DNA of 64,000 nt from Chryseobacterium lathyri (GCF_030812195.1 NZ_JAUSSF010000001.1:372001-436000), one strand, 5' to 3'. Positions 44,146 through 53,766 are shown, counted from the first letter of the stretch. Numbers and translations are program-made. The notes: a model not told the origin generated them from the sequence alone.

Positions 44146-44727
44146 CTACACAATGCTTTTGATGCGTAAATACTGCAGCAGCATGATGGTTTTGGCATCC
44201 ATGATTTCTCCACTGTCTATCATGGCAAGAGCCTCATTAAAAGAAAGTTCCAAAACTTCAATATTTTCCCCTTCTTCTTCAAGCCCGCCACCGTTTGTGA
44301 TCTTCATTTCAGAAGAATATTCAGCGATGAAGAAATGGAGGATTTCCGTTACGGAACCGGGAGACATATAGGCTTCGAATACTTTCTCTACTTTTGAAAT
44401 TTTATAGCCTGTTTCCTCTTCTGTTTCTCTTTTTATACATTCTTCAGGGTTATCATTGTCCAAAAGTCCGGCGCATGCTTCAATAAGCATCCCTGTATCA
44501 TTTCCATTGATGAAAGTAGGAAGCCTGAACTGTCTGGTTAAGATCACAGTGCCTGAAATCTTATTATAAAGCAGGATAACCGCACCGTTTCCTCTGTCGT
44601 AAGCTTCTCTACTTTGGGTTTCTGTTGCTCCGTCTTTTTTTGCAATGGCATAGGTTACTTTTTTTAATGTATACCAGTTATCGGATAAAATTTCTGTTTT
44701 AAGAATAGTAATGTTTGGATTCTGCAT
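44146..44727 (-). CDS. nudK: Nudix hydrolase, NudK-like (GDP-mannose pyrophosphatase)
   Basis: 193 residues. The Nudix box fits the GX5EX7REUXEEXGU pattern ([22 protein letters not shown], about 87-108). The N-terminal [13 protein letters not shown] and the [11 protein letters not shown] segment after the box match the NudK branch, which hydrolyses GDP-mannose to GMP and mannose-1-phosphate. Substrate is by family inference. It precedes the DUF2306 region in the same orientation. Confidence 0.85.
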   Translation of the reverse strand: MQNPNITILKTEILSDNWYTLKKVTYAIAKKDGATETQSREAYDRGNGAVILLYNKISGTVILTRQFRLPTFINGNDTGMLIEACAGLLDNDNPEECIKRETEEETGYKISKVEKVFEAYMSPGSVTEILHFFIAEYSSEMKITNGGGLEEEGENIEVLELSFNEALAMIDSGEIMDAKTIMLLQYLRIKSIV

Positions 44728-44883
44728 TGAGAGTTCTTGTATATTATATTAAGTGATAATGCCCGATTGGACTCATTATATTAAATGCTAAATTAATATT
44801 TCTTTTCCAACAGGCATTTAAAAAACCTTTAAAATCTACATGATTTATAAAATGAGTTGTGTAACAGAAAGAAAGATAACACC

Positions 44884-47133
44884 CTATGCTTCTAAATGTT
44901 TCCTTAAATAGAGAGAAGTTTCAGAATGCTGTGCTGATAACAGTTTTTCCACAGTTCCTTCAAATACAATAATGCCACCCAGTTTTCCAGCTCCAGGGCC
45001 AATATCGATGATCCAGTCTGCCTGAGCTATGATGTCCAGGTTATGTTCAATGATGATGAGGGTATTGCCATTATTCACCAGTTCATCAAAGAAGGAAAGC
45101 AGCTTTTCATTATCAATAGGATGGAGGCCTGTGCTGGGCTCATCCAAAACAATAATTTTGTCTGTACGGTTCAGCTCTTTGGTCAGCTTTAAACGCTGTC
45201 TTTCCCCTCCAGAGAAGCTATCCAGTCGCTGTCCCAAAGTCAGATAATCCAGTCCTAATTTGATCAGCAGGCAGAGCTCATGTTCAAATCCGGGTCCGGG
45301 AAAAAACTGCAGGGCTTCCAGAACGGTCATATTCATGATATCAGCGATATTTTTGCCTTGGTATAAATATTGTAAAACTTCAGACTTATATCCTGATCCA
45401 TGACAGACTTCACAAGGCTGTTCGATATCATCCATAAAAGCAAGATCTATTTTTTCCACGCCCAATCCCCTGCAATTGGAGCAGGCGCCTTCACCGTTGC
45501 GACTGAAAAGCTTTTCAGAGACATTATTGGCATTGGAGAAAAGTTTTCTGACCGTATTTGACAGATTGAGATAGGTTAACAGATTTGAGCGGATGCTGGC
45601 TGTAAAAACTGATTGATCTACTACGGTTACCGGATAAGATAAGGGTAAAACTTTATTGATCAAAGTGCTTTTCCCTGATCCTGCCACACCGGTCACCACA
45701 TTCATTATGCCTGTGGGTATTTTTATACTGACATTTTTTAAGTTATGAAGATGGGCGTTTTTTATTTCCAGAAATCCGTTTGCTGATCTCGGAGTTTTAT
45801 TATAAGTACGGATTTTGTTGAAATAGCCGGCCGTTTTACCTCTCGCATTTTTTAAATGATTAAAAGTTCCCTGGTACATAATTTCCCCGCCATTTTTCCC
45901 TGAATCAGGTCCCATATCAACAACAATATCAGCTATTTTGATGAGATCCGGGTCATGTTCAACAATTAAGACGGTATTGCCTTTATCCCTTATTTTTTTG
46001 ATGATATCTACAATATGGTCAATATCTTTAGGATGGAGGCCGATACTGGGTTCATCAAAGATATACAACAGATCTACCAGGCTGTTCCCCAGCTGTTTTA
46101 CCATTTTTATCCGTTGGGATTCCCCTCCAGAGAGCGTGTCAGTTTGTCTGTCCAGTGTCAGATACTGCAAACCTATATCAATAAGATTCTGAAGCTTTTT
46201 TATCAACTCATTAATTACAGAAGAATACATCTCAGATGATAAGCTCTGAATAAAAAGGAGCAGTTCATCAATGGATAATGATGTACAATCTGCAATGCTT
46301 TTACCTTCAATTTTACAGGACAAAACCTTTGAATTGAGCCTTTCCCCCTGGCAAAGCGGACACGGTTTAGTAATGATAACCTTTTTTAAAGTGTCTTTTC
46401 GCGTAATATTTTCTTTAGAATCCTTTTTCAGAAATGAATTTTCAATTCGGGGAATGACACCTTTATAACGGACTGTTTTTCCCCATTCTTTAGCCGGATT
46501 TTTTGGAATATGTTCTTTGGCATTCAGTAACATTTCCCATTCTTCTTCTGTGAAATCTTTAAGCTTTTTATCATTGTCAAAATACCCTGAATAGATATAA
46601 CGTGTCAGCCTCCAGCCTCCGGGTTGAAAAGTGGGAAACTGTATGGCACCTTCGTTCAGTGATTTGTTTTTGTCAAAAAGAGTTTCCGTATTCACGGTCT
46701 GTACATAGCCCAGACCCTCACATTCGGGACACATCCCTTGAGGATTGTTGAAAGAAAATACATTGGAATATCCCACAAATGGTTTTCCTATCCTGGAAAA
46801 AAGCAGCCGGAGGGAAGCATAAATATCCGTTGCTGTTCCTACTGTAGAACGTGCATTTCCTCCCAGTCTCTTTTGATTGATGATAAAAGGAACATTAAGG
46901 TTTTCTATTTTTTCAACATTCGGAACTCCAAAATGCTGTAGACGGTTCCTTATGAAACTGTTTTGTGTCTCATTAATCTGGCGCTGGGCCTCGGCACCTA
47001 TCGTTTCAAATACCAACGATGATTTTCCGGATCCTGAAACTCCTGTGAAGACAGTTATTTTATTTTTTGGAATGCGTAATGAAATATTCTTCAGATTATT
47101 CTGTCTTGCGTGGGTGATAATGATTTCTTTCAT
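44884..47133 (-). CDS. UvrA2-like ABC protein
   Basis: 749 residues, against about 940 for housekeeping UvrA. Two ABC halves are present: Walker A GVSGSGKSS (31-39) and GVAGSGKST, signatures LSGGESQRIK and FSGGERQRLK, each followed by an FDEPS or LDEPS Walker B. CxxC pairs occur in CPECEGLGY, CPLCQGERL, CSNCRGLG and CEVCHGSGY. The shorter length suggests loss of much of the UvrB-interaction region, as in the class II (DrrC-like) proteins linked to resistance to DNA-binding drugs. The divergent MarR gene supports inducible resistance. No substrate is known. Confidence 0.88.
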   Translation of the reverse strand: MKEIIITHARQNNLKNISLRIPKNKITVFTGVSGSGKSSLVFETIGAEAQRQINETQNSFIRNRLQHFGVPNVEKIENLNVPFIINQKRLGGNARSTVGTATDIYASLRLLFSRIGKPFVGYSNVFSFNNPQGMCPECEGLGYVQTVNTETLFDKNKSLNEGAIQFPTFQPGGWRLTRYIYSGYFDNDKKLKDFTEEEWEMLLNAKEHIPKNPAKEWGKTVRYKGVIPRIENSFLKKDSKENITRKDTLKKVIITKPCPLCQGERLNSKVLSCKIEGKSIADCTSLSIDELLLFIQSLSSEMYSSVINELIKKLQNLIDIGLQYLTLDRQTDTLSGGESQRIKMVKQLGNSLVDLLYIFDEPSIGLHPKDIDHIVDIIKKIRDKGNTVLIVEHDPDLIKIADIVVDMGPDSGKNGGEIMYQGTFNHLKNARGKTAGYFNKIRTYNKTPRSANGFLEIKNAHLHNLKNVSIKIPTGIMNVVTGVAGSGKSTLINKVLPLSYPVTVVDQSVFTASIRSNLLTYLNLSNTVRKLFSNANNVSEKLFSRNGEGACSNCRGLGVEKIDLAFMDDIEQPCEVCHGSGYKSEVLQYLYQGKNIADIMNMTVLEALQFFPGPGFEHELCLLIKLGLDYLTLGQRLDSFSGGERQRLKLTKELNRTDKIIVLDEPSTGLHPIDNEKLLSFFDELVNNGNTLIIIEHNLDIIAQADWIIDIGPGAGKLGGIIVFEGTVEKLLSAQHSETSLYLRKHLEA

Positions 47134-47143
47134 AATAATTTCA

Positions 47144-47172
47144 TTAACTTTGTTAATAGTTAACTAAGTTAA
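47144..47172. promoter_or_regulatory. Shared palindromic operator of UvrA2-like and MarR genes
   Basis: A 29-base dyad centred on 47158, with arms TTAACTTTGTTAAT and GTTAACTAAGTTAA matching at 12 of 14 positions. The -7 box of the MarR gene, TAACTTTG (47145-47152), lies inside the left arm, and the dyad is within 12 bases of both start codons. Repression of both genes by the MarR protein is the natural reading. Confidence 0.75.
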
Positions 47173-47180
47173 GTATTTTT

Positions 47181-47603
47181 ATGGAAATAGAAAAAGATCA
47201 ATTTTTTAATACTTTTACTGATCTTCAGTGTTTTATATTGGCTAATATGAACAAGGGAAACATCAGTGGTGTTACGGCAACACATTATAATATTATAGAA
47301 TACATATACCGGAAGGGGCAGGTTACCGGAAAACAGATTGCTGTGGCATTCAAGGTCAGTCAGGCAGCGATTTCGAAACAGATCAAATTTCTAATCAGTA
47401 ATCATCTTGTTGAACAGAAGCAAAGCGTTTCCGACAGAAGAATATTTAATCTTTCAGCGACAGAAAAAGGCAAATTTCTGATTAATAATTCCGAAGATTT
47501 CCGAAAAACAGTAGCAGATCAGGCTTCTGCCATTTTAGACAAAAAAGAATTAGTGACATTAACAGCTTTATTGAATAAAATTCTGGAGAATATGGAAGTC
47601 TGA
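47181..47603 (+). CDS. MarR family transcriptional regulator
   Basis: 140 residues. The winged helix spans GQVTGKQIAVAFKVSQAAISKQIKFLISNHLVEQ with the wing QSVSDRRIFNLSATEKG (about 50-100). MarR proteins usually release DNA on binding small phenolic or drug ligands. The head-to-head arrangement with the UvrA2-like gene across 47 bases and the shared dyad indicate it controls that gene and itself. Confidence 0.92.
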   Translation: MEIEKDQFFNTFTDLQCFILANMNKGNISGVTATHYNIIEYIYRKGQVTGKQIAVAFKVSQAAISKQIKFLISNHLVEQKQSVSDRRIFNLSATEKGKFLINNSEDFRKTVADQASAILDKKELVTLTALLNKILENMEV

Positions 47604-47632
47604 ATACAGTTCATCAAGATAAGTAACCGTTT

Positions 47633-48544
47633 TTATTTTTCTTTCTTCAGAAGATTTTCCAGAGCTCCCTTCAGATCAGGAAATTTAAATTGGAATCCTG
47701 TATCCTGTATCTTTTGTGCAGAAGCTCTTGAACCTTCCAACAAAGCATCTGCAAGCTCTCCAAACATCAGTTTTAAAACGAACGCAGGCACATTGGGCAT
47801 AAATAAAGGCTTTTTCAGGACTTTAGCTATTTTTTTCGTTAAATTCTCATTGGTCGTATGCTGAGGGGAAACCGCATTGTAAGCCCCATCCATATCAGAA
47901 TTTCTCAGAGCGGCCACATAAATAGAACAGATATCATCAATATGAATCCACGGCATATATTGTTTCCCGCTTCCTAAAGCAGACCCGATGCCATATTTTA
48001 TGGTAGGAACCATTTTTTTCAGTGCTCCGTCTTCTTTAGAAAGAACAACGGCTGTCCGTATTTTCACAACTCTTTCTGCCAGATTTTGTTCTTTGAAATC
48101 ATCTGCAGATCTTTCCCATAAAATGACAACCTCACTCAGGAAATCGTTTCCGGGAGGATCTTTTTCAGTATAAACTTTTTCAGTTGTTACAGTACCGTAA
48201 TAATTGATTCCTGAGGCGGATATAAAAGATTTAAGCTTTATTTTTTTCTTTTTTACAGTTTTTAAAAGAAGCCCTGCAGAATCCACACGGCTGGATATCA
48301 GCTCATGCTTTCTTTCCTTGGTCCATCGTTTTCCTGAAATGTTGGCTCCGGCCAGATGAATAATATGGGAAACATTTTCAAGAGCAGATTCATCCATTGT
48401 TCCGTCTTTAATATTCCATTCAAATTCATTGTCATGTTTTTTCTTTCGGGTCAGAAATCTTACGGTGTATTCATTTTCTAACTTCTTTGAGAGTTCCTGT
48501 GCGATCATTCCGCCAGCACCGGTTATCAGAACAATTTCTTTCAT
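47633..48544 (-). CDS. TIGR01777 / SDR39U1-type epimerase-like protein
   Basis: 303 residues. The Rossmann motif is TGAGGMIAQELSKKL (8-22), and HLAGANISGKRW is the family equivalent of the SDR second motif; ASGINYYG replaces the usual active-site region and KYGIGSALGSGKQYMPWIHIDD is the conserved central stretch. C-terminal DUF1731-like tail. NAD(P)-linked activity is likely but no substrate is known for the family. Last gene of the four-gene operon. Confidence 0.9.
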   Translation of the reverse strand: MKEIVLITGAGGMIAQELSKKLENEYTVRFLTRKKKHDNEFEWNIKDGTMDESALENVSHIIHLAGANISGKRWTKERKHELISSRVDSAGLLLKTVKKKKIKLKSFISASGINYYGTVTTEKVYTEKDPPGNDFLSEVVILWERSADDFKEQNLAERVVKIRTAVVLSKEDGALKKMVPTIKYGIGSALGSGKQYMPWIHIDDICSIYVAALRNSDMDGAYNAVSPQHTTNENLTKKIAKVLKKPLFMPNVPAFVLKLMFGELADALLEGSRASAQKIQDTGFQFKFPDLKGALENLLKKEK

Positions 48545-48569
48545 AATTGAATATTTAAGGAAATGGAAA

Positions 48570-48914
48570 CTATCCCTGATTTTTGACGATCAGGACAAAA
48601 TCATCTTCCAGAAGTTTATAGCCATAGTCATAAATAAACCTATATTCAGACCCGTTCTTATAAACTTTCAGATTGGTAAAATAATCGAAATCAAAACCCA
48701 AGCCATCCATTCTTGATTTTGCAATTTTCGCTTTGCCATCTGTGTTCAGCTCCATAAGGATACGGTAATTTCTGCGGAGCTTGTTATTCACATTCCGCAT
48801 CAGATTGGTGGAATCTTTATTCTGCTTATTATTGTAGGCATTCCGGCAGGCATCATTGCAGAATTTTTTATCAGACCTCCCGATAATTTTTTCGCCACAT
48901 TCGAGACAGTTCAT
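48570..48914 (-). CDS. Small zinc-finger protein
   Basis: 114 residues. CLECGEK (Cys4, Cys7) and KKFCNDACRNAYNN (Cys19, Cys23) form a probable four-cysteine zinc finger of the DUF2116-like type at the N-terminus. The rest is basic and helical, then a beta-rich tail. It lies 5 bases after the HPP gene and 25 bases before the epimerase-like gene. Nucleic-acid binding is possible but not demonstrated. Confidence 0.75.
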   Translation of the reverse strand: MNCLECGEKIIGRSDKKFCNDACRNAYNNKQNKDSTNLMRNVNNKLRRNYRILMELNTDGKAKIAKSRMDGLGFDFDYFTNLKVYKNGSEYRFIYDYGYKLLEDDFVLIVKNQG

Positions 48915-48919
48915 GCTTT

Positions 48920-49522
48920 TTATCTTTTCATTTTGTGTATATGTTCATGTTTTTTCTTTAATAGCCTTTTAAACCTTGTATGAGAAGGATAGCTTCTGTT
49001 CGAAGTTATGTTATTGAATAAAAGGGCTGCCAGTAAAAGAATGATACAGCCTGATAAAACAGGAGAAAGTACATACCAGTATCCGAGTTCCGGAATCTTT
49101 CCTGTAGAGCTCACAGCAATCAGCGCGGTTGCTCCTCCGGGAGGATGAAGGGTTTTGGTATACTGCATCAGTACAATGGAAAAAGCTACTGCTAAAGGTG
49201 CGGAAAGCCAGATGATATCCGGAACGATTTTATAAACGGTAACCCCAACAAGTGCTGAAATAACATGTCCGCCCACTAAATTTCTGGGTTGAGCAAGAGG
49301 GCTTTGAATAGCACCATAGATCAGGACACTTGATGCGCCAAAAGAACCGATCAGAAATATATTTTCAGTAGCAGCTAAAGTATGGGACTGAATAAATGCA
49401 ATAATTCCGATTCCGACAAATGCTCCCAAAAAGGACCAGAAATGTTCTTTATAGTCAACCAGCGTTTCTTTATAAATCACATATTTTGAAACTCTTAATG
49501 TTCTTTTTATGGTCTTCTTCAT
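48920..49522 (-). CDS. HPP family membrane protein
   Basis: 200 residues with four or five membrane segments. The family motif HPPGGATALIAV (about 125-136) is present, preceded by FGASSVLIYGAIQSPLAQPRNLVGGH, which is also conserved. HPP proteins have been linked to nitrite transport in chloroplasts and cyanobacteria; the substrate here is unknown. Its start codon overlaps the stop of the arginase-family gene by one base, so the two are translationally linked. Confidence 0.88.
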   Translation of the reverse strand: MKKTIKRTLRVSKYVIYKETLVDYKEHFWSFLGAFVGIGIIAFIQSHTLAATENIFLIGSFGASSVLIYGAIQSPLAQPRNLVGGHVISALVGVTVYKIVPDIIWLSAPLAVAFSIVLMQYTKTLHPPGGATALIAVSSTGKIPELGYWYVLSPVLSGCIILLLAALLFNNITSNRSYPSHTRFKRLLKKKHEHIHKMKR

Positions 49523-50427
49523 TAATCTTCTTTGTTTTTTATTATTTGAATTAAATTTTTCACAAAAGGCTTCGTGTATGTTCCGTTTTCATCATAATCC
49601 GGATCAAGGATTGTGATCTCTATTCCAAAGCATAGGGGAGAATGGATCAGTGGCTTCAAGATTTCTTTCAGATTTTCATAATCAATTCCTTCTTCCATCC
49701 TGCTGTCTACGGCAGGCATCAGTTCGTCTTTCAGAACATCGACATCGAGGTGAATAAAAAAGCTGTCCAGACCCTTCCTTTCAACCATTTGCAAAAAGTC
49801 TTCAGCAGTTTTTCTAAAACCGTTCATCCTCAGCTGTTCAACATCAAAATACTGGATATCAGAATTTACAATCTGCTCCACATACTCTTCATCATCCGTT
49901 TCTGCATTTCCTGCACAGAAAATATTTTCTTCTAAAAAATACGGTTTAAGCCCTTGAATATTGGTTAATTTTTCATGTCCGGTTCCTGTGATAATAGCGA
50001 GATCCATTCCTGCAGCTGCGGCGGTAGAAGAAAGACTGACCGGAATAAAATCAGTATGCCCGTCCAGATAAAAAAGACCAAAATTTCCAAGTTTCTTTAA
50101 AGCAATGGCGGTTCCGATCAAAATACTGCAATCACCTCCAAGCATGATGCTGAAAGTATCTTCCTGATGATTATTCAGAATAAGATTAGCCTGTTTTTGA
50201 GCGTAGTCAATAATGGCATCGGCATTTAGAACACCAGACTCCTGATCAGATTTCATGGAGTATTCCGGAGCTTCTAGTCTGAAAATATTTTGGGGATTGA
50301 TTTCCTTATAAAAATCAAATTTTTTAAGCCATTCCGGGAGCTTTCTAACACCTGGTTCAGTTTCATGTTCTTTTTTTTTCAGTCCCAGATTGAGAGGAAA
50401 CTCAAAAATATTGATGTTCCTTTTCAT
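49522..50427 (-). CDS. Arginase/agmatinase/formimidoylglutamase family protein
   Basis: 301 residues. The manganese-binding motifs are recognisable: GGDCSILIG (with Asp/Cys in place of the usual GGDHS), LDGHTDF and HLDVDVL. The replacement of His by Cys in the first motif departs from most ureohydrolases. It should hydrolyse a guanidino or formimidoyl substrate, but the precise one cannot be assigned. First gene of the operon, with a -7 box 15 bases upstream. Confidence 0.85.
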   Translation of the reverse strand: MKRNINIFEFPLNLGLKKKEHETEPGVRKLPEWLKKFDFYKEINPQNIFRLEAPEYSMKSDQESGVLNADAIIDYAQKQANLILNNHQEDTFSIMLGGDCSILIGTAIALKKLGNFGLFYLDGHTDFIPVSLSSTAAAAGMDLAIITGTGHEKLTNIQGLKPYFLEENIFCAGNAETDDEEYVEQIVNSDIQYFDVEQLRMNGFRKTAEDFLQMVERKGLDSFFIHLDVDVLKDELMPAVDSRMEEGIDYENLKEILKPLIHSPLCFGIEITILDPDYDENGTYTKPFVKNLIQIIKNKED

Positions 50428-50441
50428 AGATGATGTTTCCC

Positions 50442-50449
50442 CAAAGATA
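50442..50449 (-). promoter_or_regulatory. -7 box of the arginase-family operon
   Basis: Minus-strand TATCTTTG, preceded by TTTG after a 16-base spacer. The leader would be about 8 bases. Confidence 0.6.
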
Positions 50450-50810
50450 CGGAATTATCCATTTGCAAACGGATAAAATTCAGCAGAGAAATATTTTTTA
50501 ACGAGTCTTAGAGAATGATTTATAAGGGGAAATTATAGGAAAGAAAAGAAGAGCTTTAAAATTTTATACAGCAGAAGTTGAGTATAATTTTTTATCTGTT
50601 GACTAATAAAGAATGGGTTATTTTTTTAACTGGGAATAATAGACTGTATCAAAAACTGGTTAAGAATTATTCGACAACAAACGAATACAAATGAATTTAA
50701 ATAGTTTATAACCGACTATGATGCTTTGGTGTAACAATCTTTGCAACAGAGATTTGAGAAAGACAGTGAACGTCTCTTATCTGAATTATTAATCTAAAAA
50801 TTTAAAAGTT
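50450..50810. other. Intergenic stretch before the SSB gene
   Basis: AT-rich gap between divergent genes. A small hairpin, TATTCG/CGAATA with an 8-base loop, lies near 50666-50685. CAATCTTTG near 50738 is only a partial -7 box. No ORF is supported. Confidence 0.4.
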
Positions 50811-51143
50811 ATGTCACTAAGAAACAAAGTAACATTAATTGGTTACACAGGTAAAGAAGTTGAAACAGTAAACTTCGAAAGCGGAAATGTAAAAGCAAGT
50901 GTATCGCTAGCGACCAGCGATCATTACACGAATGCAAAAGGTGAAAAAGTGGAAGAAACACAATGGCACAATTTGATTGCTTTTGGAAAAACAGCTGAAA
51001 TTCTTCAGAAATATGTACCCAAAGGAAAAGAAATTGCCATTGAAGGAAAACTTACATACAGATCGTATGATGACAAAGACGGCGTTAAGCGTTATATAAC
51101 AGAGATAAGAATCGATGAGATCCTGCTTTTAGGAGGTAAATAA
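50811..51143 (+). CDS. ssb: Short single-stranded DNA-binding protein
   Basis: 110 residues, an OB fold only (NKVTLIGYTGKEVE, ATSDHYTNAKGEKVEETQWHNLIAFGKTAEIL, GKEIAIEGKLTYRSY). The Gly/Gln-rich linker and acidic DDDIPF-type tail of replicative SSB, which recruits partner proteins, are absent; the chain ends ILLLGGK. It is therefore more likely an accessory paralogue than the main SSB. The gene is followed 14 bases later by an HRDC-domain gene in the same orientation. Confidence 0.9.
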   Translation: MSLRNKVTLIGYTGKEVETVNFESGNVKASVSLATSDHYTNAKGEKVEETQWHNLIAFGKTAEILQKYVPKGKEIAIEGKLTYRSYDDKDGVKRYITEIRIDEILLLGGK

Positions 51144-51157
51144 TTCTAAAAACACAA

Positions 51158-51613
51158 ATGATGAACGTAAAAGTTTTTAAAATCAGACTTTCCAAGGAAT
51201 TTCTTCATAGAGATCAAAAAATGCTCGATGATTTTCTTGAAGTGAACGAAATTATAAAAGTGGAAACCGCTTTTGTAAATGATGAATGTTACTGGTCCGT
51301 AATCCTGTATTTTGAAGAGCCGAAAACAGCTAAAAACACAGTAAAGGAGCCAAAGGCAGTAAAATACTCTGCAGATAATGATGTTTTAAACTCCGATGAA
51401 GAGAAAATTTTAGATGCCCTGAAATACTGGAGATCAGAGAAGGCAAAAGAACAGAATCTCCCCACTTATTTTATCGCGAGCAATAAAGAACTGATGTCTG
51501 TGGCTAAGTATAAGCCTGTGAAAAAAGAAGAACTGCTTGAGATCAAGGGTTTTGGAAAACATAAGATTGAAAATTATGGTGAAGAGATCCTGGAAATCCT
51601 TGAAGGTGTCTGA
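51158..51613 (+). CDS. Stand-alone HRDC-domain protein
   Basis: 151 residues. The C-terminal 75 residues form an HRDC domain (ILDALKYWRSEKAKEQNLPTYFIASNKEL, then LLEIKGFGKHKIENYGEEIL). The N-terminal ~65 residues are a small alpha-beta domain with no recognised family. HRDC domains bind DNA in RecQ and RNase D; here there is no helicase or nuclease attached. Pairing with a tail-less SSB suggests a DNA-processing partner. Two consecutive ATGs leave the exact start open by one codon. Confidence 0.85.
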   Translation: MMNVKVFKIRLSKEFLHRDQKMLDDFLEVNEIIKVETAFVNDECYWSVILYFEEPKTAKNTVKEPKAVKYSADNDVLNSDEEKILDALKYWRSEKAKEQNLPTYFIASNKELMSVAKYKPVKKEELLEIKGFGKHKIENYGEEILEILEGV

Positions 51614-51642
51614 TTTTCGGATGTAGTAATGATCATGCATCG

Positions 51643-51677
51643 AGAGCTGGGGAGTAATCCTTCCCAGCTTTTTTTAT
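51643..51677 (+). terminator. Terminator of the ssb-HRDC unit
   Basis: Stem AGCTGGG / TCCCAGCT with a mostly unpaired 10-base loop, followed by seven T. Confidence 0.8.
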
Positions 51678-51702
51678 CTTCGGAAAAGTCCTTTCAATTG
51701 CT

Positions 51703-51710
51703 TATTTTTG
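51703..51710 (+). promoter_or_regulatory. -7 box of hisS
   Basis: TATTTTTG, 25 bases before the ATG. Confidence 0.45.
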
Positions 51711-51735
51711 CATATATCAAAATGACATACAGCAA

Positions 51736-53085
51736 ATGAAGCCAAGTTTAGCAAAAGGAACGAGAGATTTTACAGCGCAGGAAGTTTCAAGAAGAAAATA
51801 TATTATCAATATTTTACAGAATAATTTTGAATTATTCGGTTTTCAGCCATTAGAAACCCCAAGCTTTGAAAATCTTTCTACTTTGACAGGAAAGTACGGA
51901 GAAGAAGGTGACCGACTGATCTTTAAGATTTTAAATTCAGGAGAGTACGCTTCGAAAGTAAATCAGGAAGACTGGGATAATAAAAATCATCAGAAACTTA
52001 TTTCTCAAATTTCAGATAAAGCACTCCGCTACGACCTTACCGTACCTTTTGCAAGATTCGTGGCGATGAATCATGGTAAGCTGACATTTCCATACAAGCG
52101 TTACCAGATCCAGCCGGTATGGAGAGCAGACCGACCACAAAAGGGAAGGTTCAGAGAGTTTTACCAGTGTGATGCTGATGTGGTGGGAAGCGAAAGCCTA
52201 TTACAGGAAGTAGATTTGGTTCAGCTATATCTGAAATCATTTTCCGATTTAAATATTCCTGTTACCATCCATATGAACAACAGAAAGATCCTTTCCGGTC
52301 TGGCAGAATATGCAGGTATTACAGAAAAACTGATTGACTTTACTGTAGCTCTGGATAAGCTTGACAAAATAGGAAAAGAAGGAGTTGTTAAAGAATTACT
52401 GGAAAGAGAAATTTCTCAGGAATCTATTGATAAATTGGAGTTTTTATTCAGTCAGTCAGATGATGCGCTGGAAAATCTTCTTCAGTTAAAAGAAAAATTT
52501 GTTGACAGTGAAATTGGACTGCAAGGAGTAGATGAGCTGGAATTTGTTCTTACCCAATCTCTGAATCTTGGGGTAGATATGAAGAATCTTGTATTCAATA
52601 TTACGCTGGCCAGAGGCTTAGATTATTATACCGGAGCTATTTTCGAGGTAAAAGCAGATGAGGTGGCGATGGGATCCATCGGCGGCGGCGGTAGATATGA
52701 TAACCTTACCGAAGTGTTCGGAGTTAAAAATATTCCGGGAATCGGGATTTCATTCGGTTTGGACAGGGTTTATCTGGTAATGGAGGAACTTAATCTTTTT
52801 CCTGAAGAAGCTTCAATGAAAGTAGAATATCTGTTTGCTAACTTCGGAGGAGAAGAAACTGCAGAAGCTTTAAAATTGATTATGCAGCTGAGAGAAAAAG
52901 GAATCTCTGCCGAACTGTATCCGGAAAATGCAAAGCTGAACAAACAGTTTACCTATGCTGAAAAGAAAGGAATTAAAAATCTTGTTTTCTTAGGCGAAGA
53001 AGAGATTAAAAACGGAACGGTTACTTTTAAAGATCTTGCTGCCGGAGAACAGAAAACAGTTTCTTTGGAGAAGTTTTTGGGATAA
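51736..53085 (+). CDS. hisS: Histidyl-tRNA synthetase
   Basis: 449 residues. It begins [22 protein letters not shown], typical of class II HisRS. Motif 2 is [23 protein letters not shown], the histidine-specific motif [14 protein letters not shown] is present, and motif 3 is [14 protein letters not shown]-terminal anticodon-binding domain follows. It charges tRNA-His. Essential housekeeping gene; the lipoprotein gene starts 9 bases later. Confidence 0.97.
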   Translation: MKPSLAKGTRDFTAQEVSRRKYIINILQNNFELFGFQPLETPSFENLSTLTGKYGEEGDRLIFKILNSGEYASKVNQEDWDNKNHQKLISQISDKALRYDLTVPFARFVAMNHGKLTFPYKRYQIQPVWRADRPQKGRFREFYQCDADVVGSESLLQEVDLVQLYLKSFSDLNIPVTIHMNNRKILSGLAEYAGITEKLIDFTVALDKLDKIGKEGVVKELLEREISQESIDKLEFLFSQSDDALENLLQLKEKFVDSEIGLQGVDELEFVLTQSLNLGVDMKNLVFNITLARGLDYYTGAIFEVKADEVAMGSIGGGGRYDNLTEVFGVKNIPGIGISFGLDRVYLVMEELNLFPEEASMKVEYLFANFGGEETAEALKLIMQLREKGISAELYPENAKLNKQFTYAEKKGIKNLVFLGEEEIKNGTVTFKDLAAGEQKTVSLEKFLG

Positions 53086-53094
53086 GCACAAAAA

Positions 53095-53766
53095 ATGATG
53101 AAAAAAAACATTTTATTTTTATCGATAAGCATTTGTCTCCTTGCTTGTAGTGCTCAATCTATTTCTAAAAAAGATAGAGACAGAGTGATAAAAGAATTAG
53201 AATATATTAAGAAAGTTGATCAGGAATATGCAGGAATTCCTCCGCAAATGTTTAAAAATAAATATGGTGAGAAAAACGCATGGAAGATATTTTTAGCTAA
53301 AAGAGATAGTATAAGTTTAGATAATCAAAAACGAATCAAAAAAATGTTTTCAAAATATGGTTATCTTGGCTTTGACAAAGTAGGAGAGGAAGCATCAAAT
53401 AATTTTTGGATTTCAATACAGCATGCAGATAATGATATTGAATTTCAAAAGCAAATGTTAGATGAGATGAGGAAAGAAGTTATAAAAAATAATGTACGTA
53501 GATCCGACTACGCACTATTGGAAGATCGAGTAAATAAAAATTTAGGCAAAAAACAAAGGTTTGGATCTCAGTTGGATTATAATAATTTAGAGCAAGCTGT
53601 ACCTAAAAATGGATTAGCAGATTCAATAAATATTGATAAATTAAGAAAAGAATTTGACTTGGAACCATATAAAGATTATCTCAATCGTATGACACAAAAT
53701 CATTACAGGATGAATGAAAAATTGTTTTTAGAGAAAGGAATAAAATTTCCAAATCTCTATAAATAA
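53095..53766 (+). CDS. DUF6624 lipoprotein
   Basis: 223 residues with a lipoprotein signal (lipobox LLAC, Cys18 or Cys17 depending on start). The DUF6624 pattern is visible: IPPQMFKNKYG, then FWISIQHADNDIEFQKQML and YALLEDRVNKNLGKKQRFGSQ. The function of the family is unknown. It begins 9 bases after hisS but is noticeably more AT-rich than hisS, suggesting later acquisition. The first two codons are both ATG. Confidence 0.8.
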   Translation: MMKKNILFLSISICLLACSAQSISKKDRDRVIKELEYIKKVDQEYAGIPPQMFKNKYGEKNAWKIFLAKRDSISLDNQKRIKKMFSKYGYLGFDKVGEEASNNFWISIQHADNDIEFQKQMLDEMRKEVIKNNVRRSDYALLEDRVNKNLGKKQRFGSQLDYNNLEQAVPKNGLADSINIDKLRKEFDLEPYKDYLNRMTQNHYRMNEKLFLEKGIKFPNLYK

